Below are positions 8,305 through 16,275 of a DNA stretch of 64,000 nucleotides, piece by piece (positions within the stretch are counted from its first letter, which is position 1; the number at the start of each line of letters is the position of its first letter). This stretch comes from G963422565 sp963422565 (GTDB lineage: Bacteria; Pseudomonadota; Alphaproteobacteria; MPNO01), in NCBI GenBank assembly GCA_963422565.1, contig OY730228.1:3224001-3288000 (forward strand), in the 5' to 3' direction. The notes beneath the pieces are model-generated. The model made no database searches. It was given only the letters and a program-made list of their open reading frames with translations, and was not told the DNA's origin. Position numbers and translations under genes: made by a program.

Positions 8305-8608
8305 TCCGCCTCTCCTTCGCCGCTGTTCACCCCGATCATAGCAGGCGCCCGGCACCGCGGATCGGGCGCTTCGCCGATCGCCCGACCGGGGAACGGGGCC
8401 GGCGGCAATTTTCGTTTTGGCGCCCCGGCGGCCGGCCTCCGCCGGCCTCGCGGCCCACGTCATCACCCGTTTCTCAAGGAAGGCTCCGCACCCCAACCCT
8501 TCCGCACGACCGCATCCCGAACCTGTTCACGGCAAACGAGAATTGCTGTCGATGCATGGGTGCTCGCATCGAGCGGGATAATCGCCAACGCTGAAGAAAT
8601 TCGGCCGC
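8305..8608. other. Repeat-filled intergenic region
   Basis: A 304-bp gap holding the inverted copy of repeat A (8405-8480) and a second copy of its end motif AAACGAGAATTGCT at 8534-8547. No gene is seen. Confidence 0.5.
8405..8480 (-). repeat. Dispersed repeat A, copy 2 (inverted)
   Basis: Read on the minus strand it gives CTTGAGAAACGGGTGATGA, then a GC-rich centre with GGCCGGCGGAGGCCGG, then AAAACGAAAATTGC. This is the same order of elements as the copy at 2483-2560. Confidence 0.6.
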
Positions 8609-9103
8609 ATGGAGTATTTCCATGACGGTCCCCGGCCGGCGGCGGGGACGGTCCGCCGCGTGAGGGTGCGCGAATATATGCCCGATCTCGACACGCATTC
8701 CGACCTCGACGCCGAGATGCGCAGGCTGCTCGACTATCTCGATCGGAAGCTGAGGATGCCCGAGCCTGGCGAAGACCCCGACGACGCGGGCCGGCCGGGC
8801 GCTGTCCCGTATACCGTCCACTACCGCTCCAATACTCCAGGCTCGGAACTCCGTCGGGTGGTCATCGTCAGCGGGCCGGATGACCCGGATCGGGGTATCG
8901 TCAACGACGCCAAGCCCCTGGCACGTGCGGTGCTGGGCCGCAGCGTCGGCGAGGTGGTCACCGTCCGTCAGCCGGATTCAAGCCTCGATATCGTTCTTGA
9001 ACGGATCGAAAAGGCGGGGCCGGACGACGAGAACGGCGCGGCCGCCCCGATACGAGGAACCACACGCACGGACCAGAACGGCCTGCGACCATATCGGGCC
9101 TGA
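8609..9103 (+). CDS. GreA/GreB C-terminal-domain protein
   Basis: A 164-aa protein whose second half (about residues 65-137) resembles the FKBP-like C-terminal domain of Gre transcript-cleavage factors: a VVIVSGPDDPDRGIVN strand, then PLARAVLGRSVGEVVTV. The N-terminal coiled coil that enters the RNA polymerase channel in GreA/GreB is missing and is replaced by a charged, low-complexity segment. It could bind RNA polymerase like Rnk or act in another complex. The ATG at 8609 gives the longest form; ATG 8678, after a GAGGG, is an alternative. The next gene begins 12 bp downstream on the same strand. Confidence 0.6.
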   Translation: MEYFHDGPRPAAGTVRRVRVREYMPDLDTHSDLDAEMRRLLDYLDRKLRMPEPGEDPDDAGRPGAVPYTVHYRSNTPGSELRRVVIVSGPDDPDRGIVNDAKPLARAVLGRSVGEVVTVRQPDSSLDIVLERIEKAGPDDENGAAAPIRGTTRTDQNGLRPYRA

Positions 9104-9115
9104 CGCGGCGGCACG

Positions 9116-9976
9116 GTGGATCCGAGAACGGCGTCCGAAGGCGTGCTGGCGGGCGTCTTGCGGGACATTGTCGAAACGGAGGGTCCGGTACTGACCGAAC
9201 GCCTCTACCGCGCCCATCTGCGTGTCAGTCCCGTGAGAAGGACGGGTCGACAGATCAGAAGGCGTCTGAATCAGGCGCTTGCGCTTCTGGAGCGCCGCGG
9301 GACCATCGTCGTCGATAGACAGGGGGCAGCGACCGGCTATAGCGGGGCGAAGATCCGGCTGACGGATACGCCGCAAGTCGTCCTGGGAGATCGCGGCGAC
9401 CGGGAGTTCGGCGAGATTCCCATCGATGAGTTGGCCCGGTTCTATCGTCGACTTCGCTTGAAAAACCCGGACGAAGACGAGAGGGCCGTTCGCCGCGAGC
9501 TGCTCGACCGCTATGGGCTTACCCGCATGACCGCGGGGGTCGGTGCCCGGCTCGACGAGGCTGCCGGGCGGTCGGTAGCTATCGCTCCCGTCGCGCGCAC
9601 CGGCTCCCGCCACCTGGAGGGCGGAAACGACGTCAGCATCTCCCAAACCTCGTCCGTCGCTTATGGGGAAGCTCCCCAACCCCGATGCTCCAGGGGGAGG
9701 GGGTTTCCGACCTGCCGGAAAGCGTTCGGGCCTCCGGTTCCGGCTGCGACGTTCAAGAAGATCGACCGTGGCAGGCACGGGCGGGCGGTTCGACCTCCAC
9801 ATCCGAGCCTCGCATCTCCGGAGATCGCATCATGTCGCGACCGCTCGCAAGTTTCAGGTCGAGCTCCAATGGCGACCTTCGGAATCCCGACCGCGCCAGC
9901 GTTCGCCAAATGCCGGATCGACGGCGAGCAGATGAGCCGGGCAGTGGCGGCAGTCGGTCGCCCCGAACCCGGGTAG
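9116..9976 (+). CDS. DUF3320-like winged-helix protein, C-terminus probably repeat-derived
   Basis: The GTG-started frame has an N-terminal part (residues about 8-60: VLRDIVETEGPVLTERLYRA, then a GRQIRRRLNQAL helix) resembling the DUF3320 winged-helix found at the C-terminus of large superfamily 1 helicases. A second similar segment lies at about 100-150 (EIPIDELARFYRRL). From about residue 165 the sequence is arginine- and proline-rich, and the DNA contains a type B repeat. The original stop was probably lost. The last 123 bp run antisense to the GIY-YIG gene. It could be a free-standing regulator or a relic of a helicase. Confidence 0.5.
   Translation: MDPRTASEGVLAGVLRDIVETEGPVLTERLYRAHLRVSPVRRTGRQIRRRLNQALALLERRGTIVVDRQGAATGYSGAKIRLTDTPQVVLGDRGDREFGEIPIDELARFYRRLRLKNPDEDERAVRRELLDRYGLTRMTAGVGARLDEAAGRSVAIAPVARTGSRHLEGGNDVSISQTSSVAYGEAPQPRCSRGRGFPTCRKAFGPPVPAATFKKIDRGRHGRAVRPPHPSLASPEIASCRDRSQVSGRAPMATFGIPTAPAFAKCRIDGEQMSRAVAAVGRPEPG
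9664..9703 (+). repeat. Dispersed repeat B, copy 1
   Basis: A GC-rich imperfect palindrome (GGGGAAGCTCCCC, then AGGGGGAGGGGG) lying inside the tail of the winged-helix frame. It belongs to the family also seen near 12.2, 36.0, 42.9 and 56.3 kb. Confidence 0.45.
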
Positions 9977-10315
9977 CGGGACCATGCTGCCGGCGCGGCT
10001 CAGCGCGCAGGCGAGGACATCGCATTCGCGCGCGCCCGGGAAGGCCTGCGCGGCGATGAGCTTTCCCGCGGCGCGCAGATGGTCGATATGCCAGTGGCGT
10101 CTGCCGCCGCGCCGCGCGTGGCGGCGGAGACGCGCGCCGATCCCGCCCGTGCCCCAGGCGCTGCCTGCATAGAGATAGAGGCCGGAGGGCAGTTCCGGCC
10201 TGCCGAGGCTGGCGATCGCGAGCCGCGCCGGGCGGTCGAGCCGGATCAGCAGCGCATAGGCGCCCGGGTGGTGCTCGGCGAACGGGTCGGGCGTCGACGG
10301 CTCAGCGTCTCGCAT
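9854..10315 (-). CDS. GIY-YIG nuclease-fold protein (DUF123)
   Basis: A 153-aa protein of the DUF123/GIY-YIG group. The hallmark GLYLYAGSAWGTGGIGARL is followed by RHARRG and HWHIDHL (residues about 43-80), and a late CRHCPAHLL motif suggests metal binding. Related proteins are fused to endonuclease III in some archaea, which suggests a DNA-related role, but none is established. The ATG at 10315 lies inside the last codons of the upstream ThDP enzyme gene (14-bp overlap), so the two are probably translationally coupled despite unrelated chemistry. Confidence 0.82.
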   Translation of the reverse strand: MRDAEPSTPDPFAEHHPGAYALLIRLDRPARLAIASLGRPELPSGLYLYAGSAWGTGGIGARLRRHARRGGRRHWHIDHLRAAGKLIAAQAFPGARECDVLACALSRAGSMVPLPGFGATDCRHCPAHLLAVDPAFGERWRGRDSEGRHWSST

Positions 10316-12050
10316 CGGCGAGAGCGGCGGAATCGTCGTAGGCAGTCAACACGTTGAGTACGGCCTGGCGCTTCTCGACCTCGACCGCCTTCAACGCGCG
10401 CTCCAACGCGGCGGGTAGCGCCCCGGCCTCGCCCACCTCCTCGCCGTAGCCGCCCGAGGCCTCGACGACCCTGTGATAGTCCGGCGCCGGCTCCAGATAG
10501 GTCAGCGGCGCCCGGTTCATGCGCGATGCCGCACCGTCGGGGTGCAGGCCGAGCGTCGCCTTGCGCACCGAGCCCCACATGCGGTTGTTGAGAATCACGG
10601 TGAGCGTCGGCAGCGCGTTGGCGGCCGAGACATAATGTGCCGGCGTCGGGTTGCCGAACATGTAGGAGCCGTCGCCGACGACGCAGAAGACCCGCCGCGC
10701 CTTCTGGCCCAGCTTGACGCCAAGCGCGGCGCCGAGCCCCCAGCCGAGCCCGCCCGATGGGCTGGTGCCGAAATAGCTTCCCGGCCTGTCGAGATCGAGA
10801 TGACCGATGGCCAGCTGGGACTCGCTTACCAGGATGTCGTCGGGGTCCTTGACCTCGTTGAGGCAATGGGCGACCCAGGCGCTGTCGGGCCGGCCGCTCG
10901 TGCGCGCGGCCGCGATCCGCGCGGCGCCCGCCGCCTGGCGCTCCCGGCGGCGTTCCGCAGCCCGCCGTTCGCGCGTGTTCCGCTGGTCGGCCGCCGCCGC
11001 GCCGCCGGACGGCATCGCCGCGGCGAGCGCGCCGAGCGCCTGGCCGGTCCGCGCCGTGATCGCCAGATCGCAGGGGAAGCCGCGCACCGGGTAGCGGCCG
11101 AACAGCGGGTCGACCCCGATATGGATCACCCTGGCCTCCGGGTTGGGGCGGTGTAGGCTCGGGATCCAGGGCACGTCGCAGTCGAGCACCAGGATCAGAT
11201 CGGCCTCGGCGACCGCCGCGCCCGGCTCGTAGCCGGCATGCATGGGATGGCCGCTCGGCAGGCAGACATAGCGCGGCCGGTAGCTGACGACCGGCACCGC
11301 GAAGCGCCCGGCGAACTCGGCGAGGGCCTCGCAGTCGGCCGCGTCCTGGCCGGTGCTGCCGGTGACGATCAGCGGATTCTCCGCCTGCGCCAGCCATCCG
11401 GCGGCGCGGTCGACCGCATCCGGGTCGGCGGCCGGCGGGCTCGCCGCCTGGCGCCGCGCCGGAGAATGATAGGTGAACCCGCCCGGCGCCTCGGCCAGCA
11501 CCTCGCGGGGCAGTGTCAGATAGACCGGCCCGCGTGGCTCGCTCATCGCGACCGTGACCGCCCGATCGACGATGGTCTCGAGCTGGCGGGCGTTGCGCAG
11601 CTCGTAGTCCCACTTGACCATCTCGCGCACGGCGCCGGCCTGGTCGAACATCTCCTGGCCCCAATGGATGAAGATCGATCGGGCGCCGGGTGCCCCCTCC
11701 TCGGTGAGCGGGGTCCGTCCGGATGTGAAGATGATCGGCACATGTTCGCGCGCCGCGTTCATGATGCCGCAGAGGCCGTTGGCGGTGCCGACATTGACAT
11801 GGACCATCACCGCCTGCGGTCGCCCGGTGGCCAGGAAATAGCCGTGGGCCATCGAGACCGCGAGGTTCTCGTGCGGGACGGTGATCGGCGTCGGCGCCTC
11901 CGCCCCCTCAATCGCGGCCTTCGAGAGCGCCTCGATGATCGAGGCGAAATCGGTGCCCGCATTGCCGAACAGATATTCGACGCCGCGGTCGCGCAGCAGG
12001 CACAGATAGGCTTCGGCCAGGCTGTCGACCCGGATGGTCCGTTGCGACAT
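10302..12050 (-). CDS. Thiamine-diphosphate-dependent enzyme (acetolactate synthase-like)
   Basis: A 582-aa ThDP enzyme with all three domains. The N-terminal PYR domain has the catalytic Glu61 (VPHENLAVSMAHGY). The central domain carries LIVTGSTGQDAADCEALAEF. The C-terminal PP domain binds ThDP-Mg through GDGSYMF and ILNNRMW. It lacks clear features that would identify it as biosynthetic IlvB, and no IlvH small subunit is adjacent. A catabolic decarboxylase or lyase such as sulfopyruvate/benzoylformate decarboxylase or oxalyl-CoA-like is equally possible. The start at 12050 is ATG. Confidence 0.85.
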   Translation of the reverse strand: MSQRTIRVDSLAEAYLCLLRDRGVEYLFGNAGTDFASIIEALSKAAIEGAEAPTPITVPHENLAVSMAHGYFLATGRPQAVMVHVNVGTANGLCGIMNAAREHVPIIFTSGRTPLTEEGAPGARSIFIHWGQEMFDQAGAVREMVKWDYELRNARQLETIVDRAVTVAMSEPRGPVYLTLPREVLAEAPGGFTYHSPARRQAASPPAADPDAVDRAAGWLAQAENPLIVTGSTGQDAADCEALAEFAGRFAVPVVSYRPRYVCLPSGHPMHAGYEPGAAVAEADLILVLDCDVPWIPSLHRPNPEARVIHIGVDPLFGRYPVRGFPCDLAITARTGQALGALAAAMPSGGAAAADQRNTRERRAAERRRERQAAGAARIAAARTSGRPDSAWVAHCLNEVKDPDDILVSESQLAIGHLDLDRPGSYFGTSPSGGLGWGLGAALGVKLGQKARRVFCVVGDGSYMFGNPTPAHYVSAANALPTLTVILNNRMWGSVRKATLGLHPDGAASRMNRAPLTYLEPAPDYHRVVEASGGYGEEVGEAGALPAALERALKAVEVEKRQAVLNVLTAYDDSAALADARR

Positions 12051-12142
12051 ACGGGATTCCCCATGCGCGAGGTGAACGGAGGGAAGACTATAGAGCGCCG
12101 ATCACCAAGACTGAACGGAGCGTCGACAGCCGGCAACTCCCA

Positions 12143-12263
12143 TTTCGGAGACCATGACCGGCAGGCCGGAAGACCCCTCTTCCCGACCCCTTCGTCGAGG
12201 GAAGGGGGTTGGCGCGGTGCCTGCTCCTGCTCCTCCCCTCGAAAGGGAGGGCCGGGACGGGGG
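12143..12263 (+). repeat. Dispersed repeat B, copy 2
   Basis: It starts with TTTCGGAGACCATGACCGGC, continues into CGGAAGACCCCTCT, and ends in GC-rich palindromic arms (CTCCCCTCGAAAGGGAGG). The leader and GAAGACCCCTCT are shared almost base for base with 36020-36090. Confidence 0.6.
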
Positions 12264-12267
12264 TTCG

Positions 12268-12320
12268 TTTCTTGAGAAACGGGTGACGGTGCGGGCTGCG
12301 ATGCCGGTTGGGAGCTGCCG
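12268..12320 (+). repeat. Dispersed repeat A, partial copy 3
   Basis: TTTCTTGAGAAACGGGTGAC followed by CGGGCTGCGATGCCGG. This matches the first half of repeat A as read at 8480-8405 on the minus strand; the AATTGC end is absent. Confidence 0.5.
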
Positions 12321-12458
12321 CCGTCTGTGCGATAGTCCGCCCGGTCTGAGGCTCTCCGGGGAGGCGGCGCTGATCGACATCTGCAGCCGCGCGCCGCGAT
12401 CTCGGCCGGGTGGCGCGCGACCGGATCCTTCGCCCGGTCGGTGCGGGGAAGGACGGCG

Positions 12459-13076
12459 ATGCGCCTGGCGCTGATCCGCCACGGTCCGACCGACTGGAAC
12501 GAGCAGCGACGGATCCAGGGCCGCGCCGACCGCCGGCTGAGCGCTGCCGGCCGCCGCGCAGTCGCCGGCTGGACCTTGCCCGAGGAGCTGCGGGGCTTCG
12601 ACTGGTTCGTGAGCCCGCTCGTCCGGGCGCGCGAGACCGCCGAGATCCTGGGCCTCGCCTGCACCGTCGCGCCGGCGCTGGTCGAGATGGATTGGGGCGA
12701 CTGGGAGGGGATGCGCGGCGCCGAGCTGCGCGCCCGCTACGGCGCGGAATTCGCCCGGCGCACCGCGCGAGGGCTCGACATGCAGCCGCATGGCGGCGAA
12801 AGCCCGCGCGCGCTGCGCGGCCGCGTCGGTGCCTGGCTCGCCGGGCGCGCCGCCGTCGGCCGGCCGACCGGCGCGGTCTGCCATCAGGGGGTGATCCGGG
12901 CGGTGCTGTCGCTCGCCACCGGCTGGGACATGGTCGCCGAGCCGCCGCTCGGCCTGGAATGGGCGGCGGCCCAGATATTCACCGTCGATCCCGCGGGGCC
13001 GGTCACGCTGGAACGGGCGAACGTCGCGCTGGAGGTCGTGGGCGGCTCGGACGGGCGGGGCCGAGAAGATACCTGA
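12459..13076 (+). CDS. Histidine phosphatase family protein
   Basis: A 205-aa phosphoglycerate-mutase-like phosphatase. The catalytic RHG is at residues 7-9 (LIRHGPTDWN), followed by the second arginine (SPLVRARETAEIL), the acidic segment EMDWGDWEG and the second histidine (CHQGVIRAVL). The ATG at 12459 follows GGGGAAGGACGGCG. The substrate could be a phosphosugar, alpha-ribazole phosphate or another small phosphoester; the neighbours do not decide. It lies upstream of the Liv cluster on the same strand with a 124-bp gap. Confidence 0.88.
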   Translation: MRLALIRHGPTDWNEQRRIQGRADRRLSAAGRRAVAGWTLPEELRGFDWFVSPLVRARETAEILGLACTVAPALVEMDWGDWEGMRGAELRARYGAEFARRTARGLDMQPHGGESPRALRGRVGAWLAGRAAVGRPTGAVCHQGVIRAVLSLATGWDMVAEPPLGLEWAAAQIFTVDPAGPVTLERANVALEVVGGSDGRGREDT

Positions 13077-13200
13077 CAGCGAGGCGTCGAGGCGTATAGA
13101 CTGCGGCTGCGGACGGAGGATGCGCATCGCGACCGCGCTGCCGTCCGCGCTCTTGCAGGCGTCCGTTCGCGACGGCGCCGGGACGAAAGGGGGGAAGGTT

Positions 13201-14406
13201 ATGCCAGAGTCGAGAAAGTTCGCGTTGGGCGCCCTGGCGGCGCTGGCCGTCGCCGGCCTCGCCGCGCAGGGGGCCGCCGCCGACCGTGTCGTGCATATCG
13301 CGGGCTTCGGGGCCAAGTCGGGCGTCGTCCGCTCGTTCGGAATCAACACCGAGGCAGTGCTCAAGGGCGCGATCCAGGCCGTGAACGAGGGCGGCGGGGT
13401 GAAGCTCGGCGACGGCACGACGGCCAGGATGGAGATCACGTTCCTCGACGACCGCTGCAACGCCGAGGAGGGGATCTCGGTGCTGCGCCGGATCGCCGGC
13501 AGCGACGCCGTGGTCGCCGTCGGGCCGACCTGCTCCAATGTCGCCGAGCCCCTGTTCGGTATCCTGCAGAAGAAGGCCGGCGACGACGGCGATTCGGGGC
13601 TGCGGATCCCCGTCTTCACCGACACCGCTATCAAGGGCGGCCTCGCCAAAATCTCCGAATGGGCGTTCCGCAACGTCCCCAACGAGAACCAGATGTACAA
13701 GGCGTTGTTCGCCTGGCTGCGCTCGGAGCACCCGGACCTCAAGACGGTCTATGGCGGCGTCGAGGAGGACTTCGCCCATTCGCGGTTCACTTGGCACAAG
13801 GTGATGAAGGTGCGTTCTCCCGAGGCCGGGTACGAGGTGCTCGGCGAGGCCAAATGGCTGCTCAACGACACCAATTTCACCACCCAGGTGCGCCGGATGA
13901 AGAAGGCAAAGCCCGATATCGTGGCGATCTCGGCGCATCCCTTCACGACCTGCGGCGTGCTCAAGGAGATGCAGCGCCAGCGCGTCAAGCCCAAGCTCCT
14001 GGTCGGTCTGACCAGCTCGTCGAGCATGGAAACCCTGCAGGGCTGTTCCAAACAGGCCGAGGGGATCATCATCCCGACCAGCTTCGCTCCGGTGACCGAT
14101 GCCGCCAGGACGGCGGCCGACGCCGCGGCGAAGTACGACGGCAGCGCCGATCTGCACAGCGCCGCCGCCTGGGAGATCGTGATGATCCTCAAGCAGGTCA
14201 TGGAGTCCCAGGGCATCATGGCCAAGCCCGACACGGTCCAGGCCGACCGCCGCAAGATCCGCGACGGGCTGGCATCGTTGAAGGAGACCAGGGGTCTGCT
14301 CGGCACCATCCAGCGCACGTCGGAGGGCGAGGCGGTCAAGCCCTATCTCTACGTCCACGCGCGGTCGGGGCAGTGGGCGGTTCTCCACGACCCGCTGAAG
14401 AACTAG
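13201..14406 (+). CDS. Branched-chain-amino-acid-type ABC transporter substrate-binding protein
   Basis: A 401-aa periplasmic binding protein of the LivJ/LivK type-1 fold. A signal peptide spans residues 1-28 (hydrophobic ALGALAALAVAGLAAQGAAA). Fold landmarks are FLDDRCNAEEGISVLRRI and VAVGPTCSNVAEPL. The start at 13201 follows AAAGGGGGGAAGG. It is the only binding protein in the cluster, yet two complete permease/ATPase sets follow. The ligand could be an amino acid, amide, urea or aromatic acid. A strong hairpin after the gene probably sets its expression above that of the permease genes. Confidence 0.9.
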   Translation: MPESRKFALGALAALAVAGLAAQGAAADRVVHIAGFGAKSGVVRSFGINTEAVLKGAIQAVNEGGGVKLGDGTTARMEITFLDDRCNAEEGISVLRRIAGSDAVVAVGPTCSNVAEPLFGILQKKAGDDGDSGLRIPVFTDTAIKGGLAKISEWAFRNVPNENQMYKALFAWLRSEHPDLKTVYGGVEEDFAHSRFTWHKVMKVRSPEAGYEVLGEAKWLLNDTNFTTQVRRMKKAKPDIVAISAHPFTTCGVLKEMQRQRVKPKLLVGLTSSSSMETLQGCSKQAEGIIIPTSFAPVTDAARTAADAAAKYDGSADLHSAAAWEIVMILKQVMESQGIMAKPDTVQADRRKIRDGLASLKETRGLLGTIQRTSEGEAVKPYLYVHARSGQWAVLHDPLKN

Positions 14407-14419
14407 GCGGTCCGGGAGG

Positions 14420-14449
14420 GGCGGGCGCCGGCGGGAACCGGCGCCCGCC
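14420..14449. terminator. 12-bp perfect hairpin between binding protein and permease genes
   Basis: GGCGGGCGCCGG (14420-14431) pairs perfectly with CCGGCGCCCGCC (14438-14449) around a CGGGAA loop. It lies 13 bp after the binding-protein stop and 34 bp before livH. There is no T-run, so it more likely stabilises the 3' end of the upstream message, or attenuates partially, than acts as a full terminator. Confidence 0.6.
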
Positions 14450-14483
14450 TTGCCGCCGCTGAGACTCCTTCACGGCCATCCCG

Positions 14484-15365
14484 GTGGACCTCCTCGACTT
14501 CGTGCAGTCGATCGCCGACGGGCTGCTGTTCGGCGCGACCTACGCGCTGATCGGGATCGGCTTCACCCTGATCTTCGGGGTGATGCACAAGATCAACCTC
14601 GCCTATGGGGCGGCGTCGATCGCCGGCGCCTATGCGAGCATCGCGGCGGCCGCCTACCTGCCTCTCCCCGCCCTGATCATCTTTCTGATCGCCGCCGCCG
14701 CCTCCGGCGCGATCGGTTACGTGATCTATCTGGCCAATTTCCGTTTCATCCCGCTCGTCAACCCGTTGGCGACGCTGATGGCGACGGTCGGCATGCTGAT
14801 TCTGGTCGACGAGATCATCGTGCATGCGACCGAAGGCATGCCCCAGCCCTATCCGGCCCTGTTCGCCGACATCTATCTGGAGTTCGGCGATTTCGGGCTG
14901 CGCGGCGACCTGATGTTCATCTTCGTCCTGTCGCTGATCGCGACGGTGGTGCTGATGCTGATGCTCTACCGGACCCGGCTCGGCATCGCCACCCGCGCGG
15001 TGGCGCAGCAGCCGGTCGCGGCGCAGCTCGCCGGCATCAGCCTCGAGCGCACCAACGCGCTGACCTTCGTGATCACCGGCATGCTCGGCGGGCTGGCCGG
15101 GGCGATGATCGGCGCCTCGGTCGGCGTCCTGTCGCCGCTGCTCACCTTGCCGGTGACGGTCAAGGGGTTGATCGTCTGCACGATCGGCGGGCTCGGCAGC
15201 ATTCCGGGCGCCATCGTCGCCGGGCTGATGGTCGGCGCGCTCGAGAATCTGTTCCTGGCCGTCCGAGGCGTCACCGAGCGCGACATGTATGTGATGCTGC
15301 TGCTTTTCGTGTTCCTGGTCTTCCGCCCGGGCGGACTCTTCTCGCGCTCGGCGTCGCGCGACTGA
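14484..15365 (+). CDS. livH: Liv-type ABC permease LivH (set 1)
   Basis: A 293-aa membrane permease with about 8 helices. The LivH signature ATYALIGIGFTLIFGVMHKINLAYG is at residues 18-42, and the coupling-helix region reads GLIVCTIGGLGSIPGAIVAG. It starts with GTG at 14484; no nearby ATG gives the conserved N-terminus. With LivM it forms the inner-membrane channel of set 1. livM begins 14 bp after its stop. Confidence 0.92.
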   Translation: MDLLDFVQSIADGLLFGATYALIGIGFTLIFGVMHKINLAYGAASIAGAYASIAAAAYLPLPALIIFLIAAAASGAIGYVIYLANFRFIPLVNPLATLMATVGMLILVDEIIVHATEGMPQPYPALFADIYLEFGDFGLRGDLMFIFVLSLIATVVLMLMLYRTRLGIATRAVAQQPVAAQLAGISLERTNALTFVITGMLGGLAGAMIGASVGVLSPLLTLPVTVKGLIVCTIGGLGSIPGAIVAGLMVGALENLFLAVRGVTERDMYVMLLLFVFLVFRPGGLFSRSASRD

Positions 15366-15379
15366 CCCGGGGCGCGGCG

Positions 15380-16273
15380 ATGGATTTCCTCCTCGGTCTC
15401 GCCCAGATCATCGGCGTACACACGATCCTCGGGCTGTCGGCCTATGTCGTCCTGCAGACCGGCCAAGTGACGATGGCGCAGGCCGGGTTCTTCTCGATCG
15501 GGGCCTATGTCGCCGGCATGCTGACCGTGCTGGCGGAGTGGCATATCGTGCCGGCGATGATCGTCGCCGCGGCGGCCGCCGGGCTGGTCGCGGGCCTCGT
15601 CGGCTTCCCGGCGCTGCGGGTGAAGGGGCTGATGCTGGTGGTCGCGACGATCGCGTTCGGCGAGTTCATCCGCCTGTTCTGGTTCAATTTCGATTACCAG
15701 ATCGCCAAGGGGGAGATCGCCGTCGGCCCGCTCGGCGGCGAAGGCTTCAAGCAGATCCGCTTCTTCCCGGAGAATGGCTGGACGACGCTCGAGGTCGCCC
15801 TGTTCATCTGGGCCTTCGTCGTCCTGATCATGCTGGCGCTCTGGTGGGCCGACCGGTCGCGCGCCGGCGCGGTGCTCCGCGCGGTCGGCGAGGACGAGCT
15901 GGCGGCGCAGAGCGTCGGCATCGACCTGACCGCGGTCAAGGTCGGCGCCTTCGCCGCCGGCGGGGTCATCGCCGGCATCGGCGGCGCCATCTACGCCCAT
16001 TACACCACCCATATCGAGCATCTGAATTTCGGCGTCATCCTCGCCACCTTCGCGATCGCCTACCCGATCCTCGGTGGGCTCTCGAACGTCCTCGGGACGC
16101 TCGCCGCGGTGATCTTCATCCAGGGGTTCCTGGTCGAGGGGCTGCGCTTTATGGGCGACTGGCGCAGCCTTCTGTTCGGCGCGCTGATCGTGCTGGCGAT
16201 GAACGTCCGGCCGCGCGGCCTCATGGACGAACGAGCCATGCTGCTCCTCCGCCGGCTGTTCGGGCGCGGCTGA
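15380..16273 (+). CDS. livM: Liv-type ABC permease LivM (set 1)
   Basis: A 297-aa permease with about 9 helices. The LivM pattern is visible in GFFSIGAYVAGM, LRVKGLMLVVATIAFGEFIRL (residues about 77-97) and GGAIYAHYTTHI near residue 205. The ATG is at 15380. livG follows with a 2-bp gap, so the genes are co-translated. Confidence 0.92.
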   Translation: MDFLLGLAQIIGVHTILGLSAYVVLQTGQVTMAQAGFFSIGAYVAGMLTVLAEWHIVPAMIVAAAAAGLVAGLVGFPALRVKGLMLVVATIAFGEFIRLFWFNFDYQIAKGEIAVGPLGGEGFKQIRFFPENGWTTLEVALFIWAFVVLIMLALWWADRSRAGAVLRAVGEDELAAQSVGIDLTAVKVGAFAAGGVIAGIGGAIYAHYTTHIEHLNFGVILATFAIAYPILGGLSNVLGTLAAVIFIQGFLVEGLRFMGDWRSLLFGALIVLAMNVRPRGLMDERAMLLLRRLFGRG

Positions 16274-16275
16274 CC

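Larger units (their letters stand above)
12051..12458. other. Repeat-filled intergenic region
   Basis: A 408-bp spacer between divergent genes, almost entirely occupied by a type B repeat (12143-12263) followed directly by a partial type A repeat (12268-12320). No gene is seen. Confidence 0.5.

Noticed and set aside
6325..8625. A 766-codon plus-strand frame across the monooxygenase end and the amidohydrolase
   Set aside because: It crosses an intergenic gap and lies antisense to an amidohydrolase with intact metal-binding motifs.
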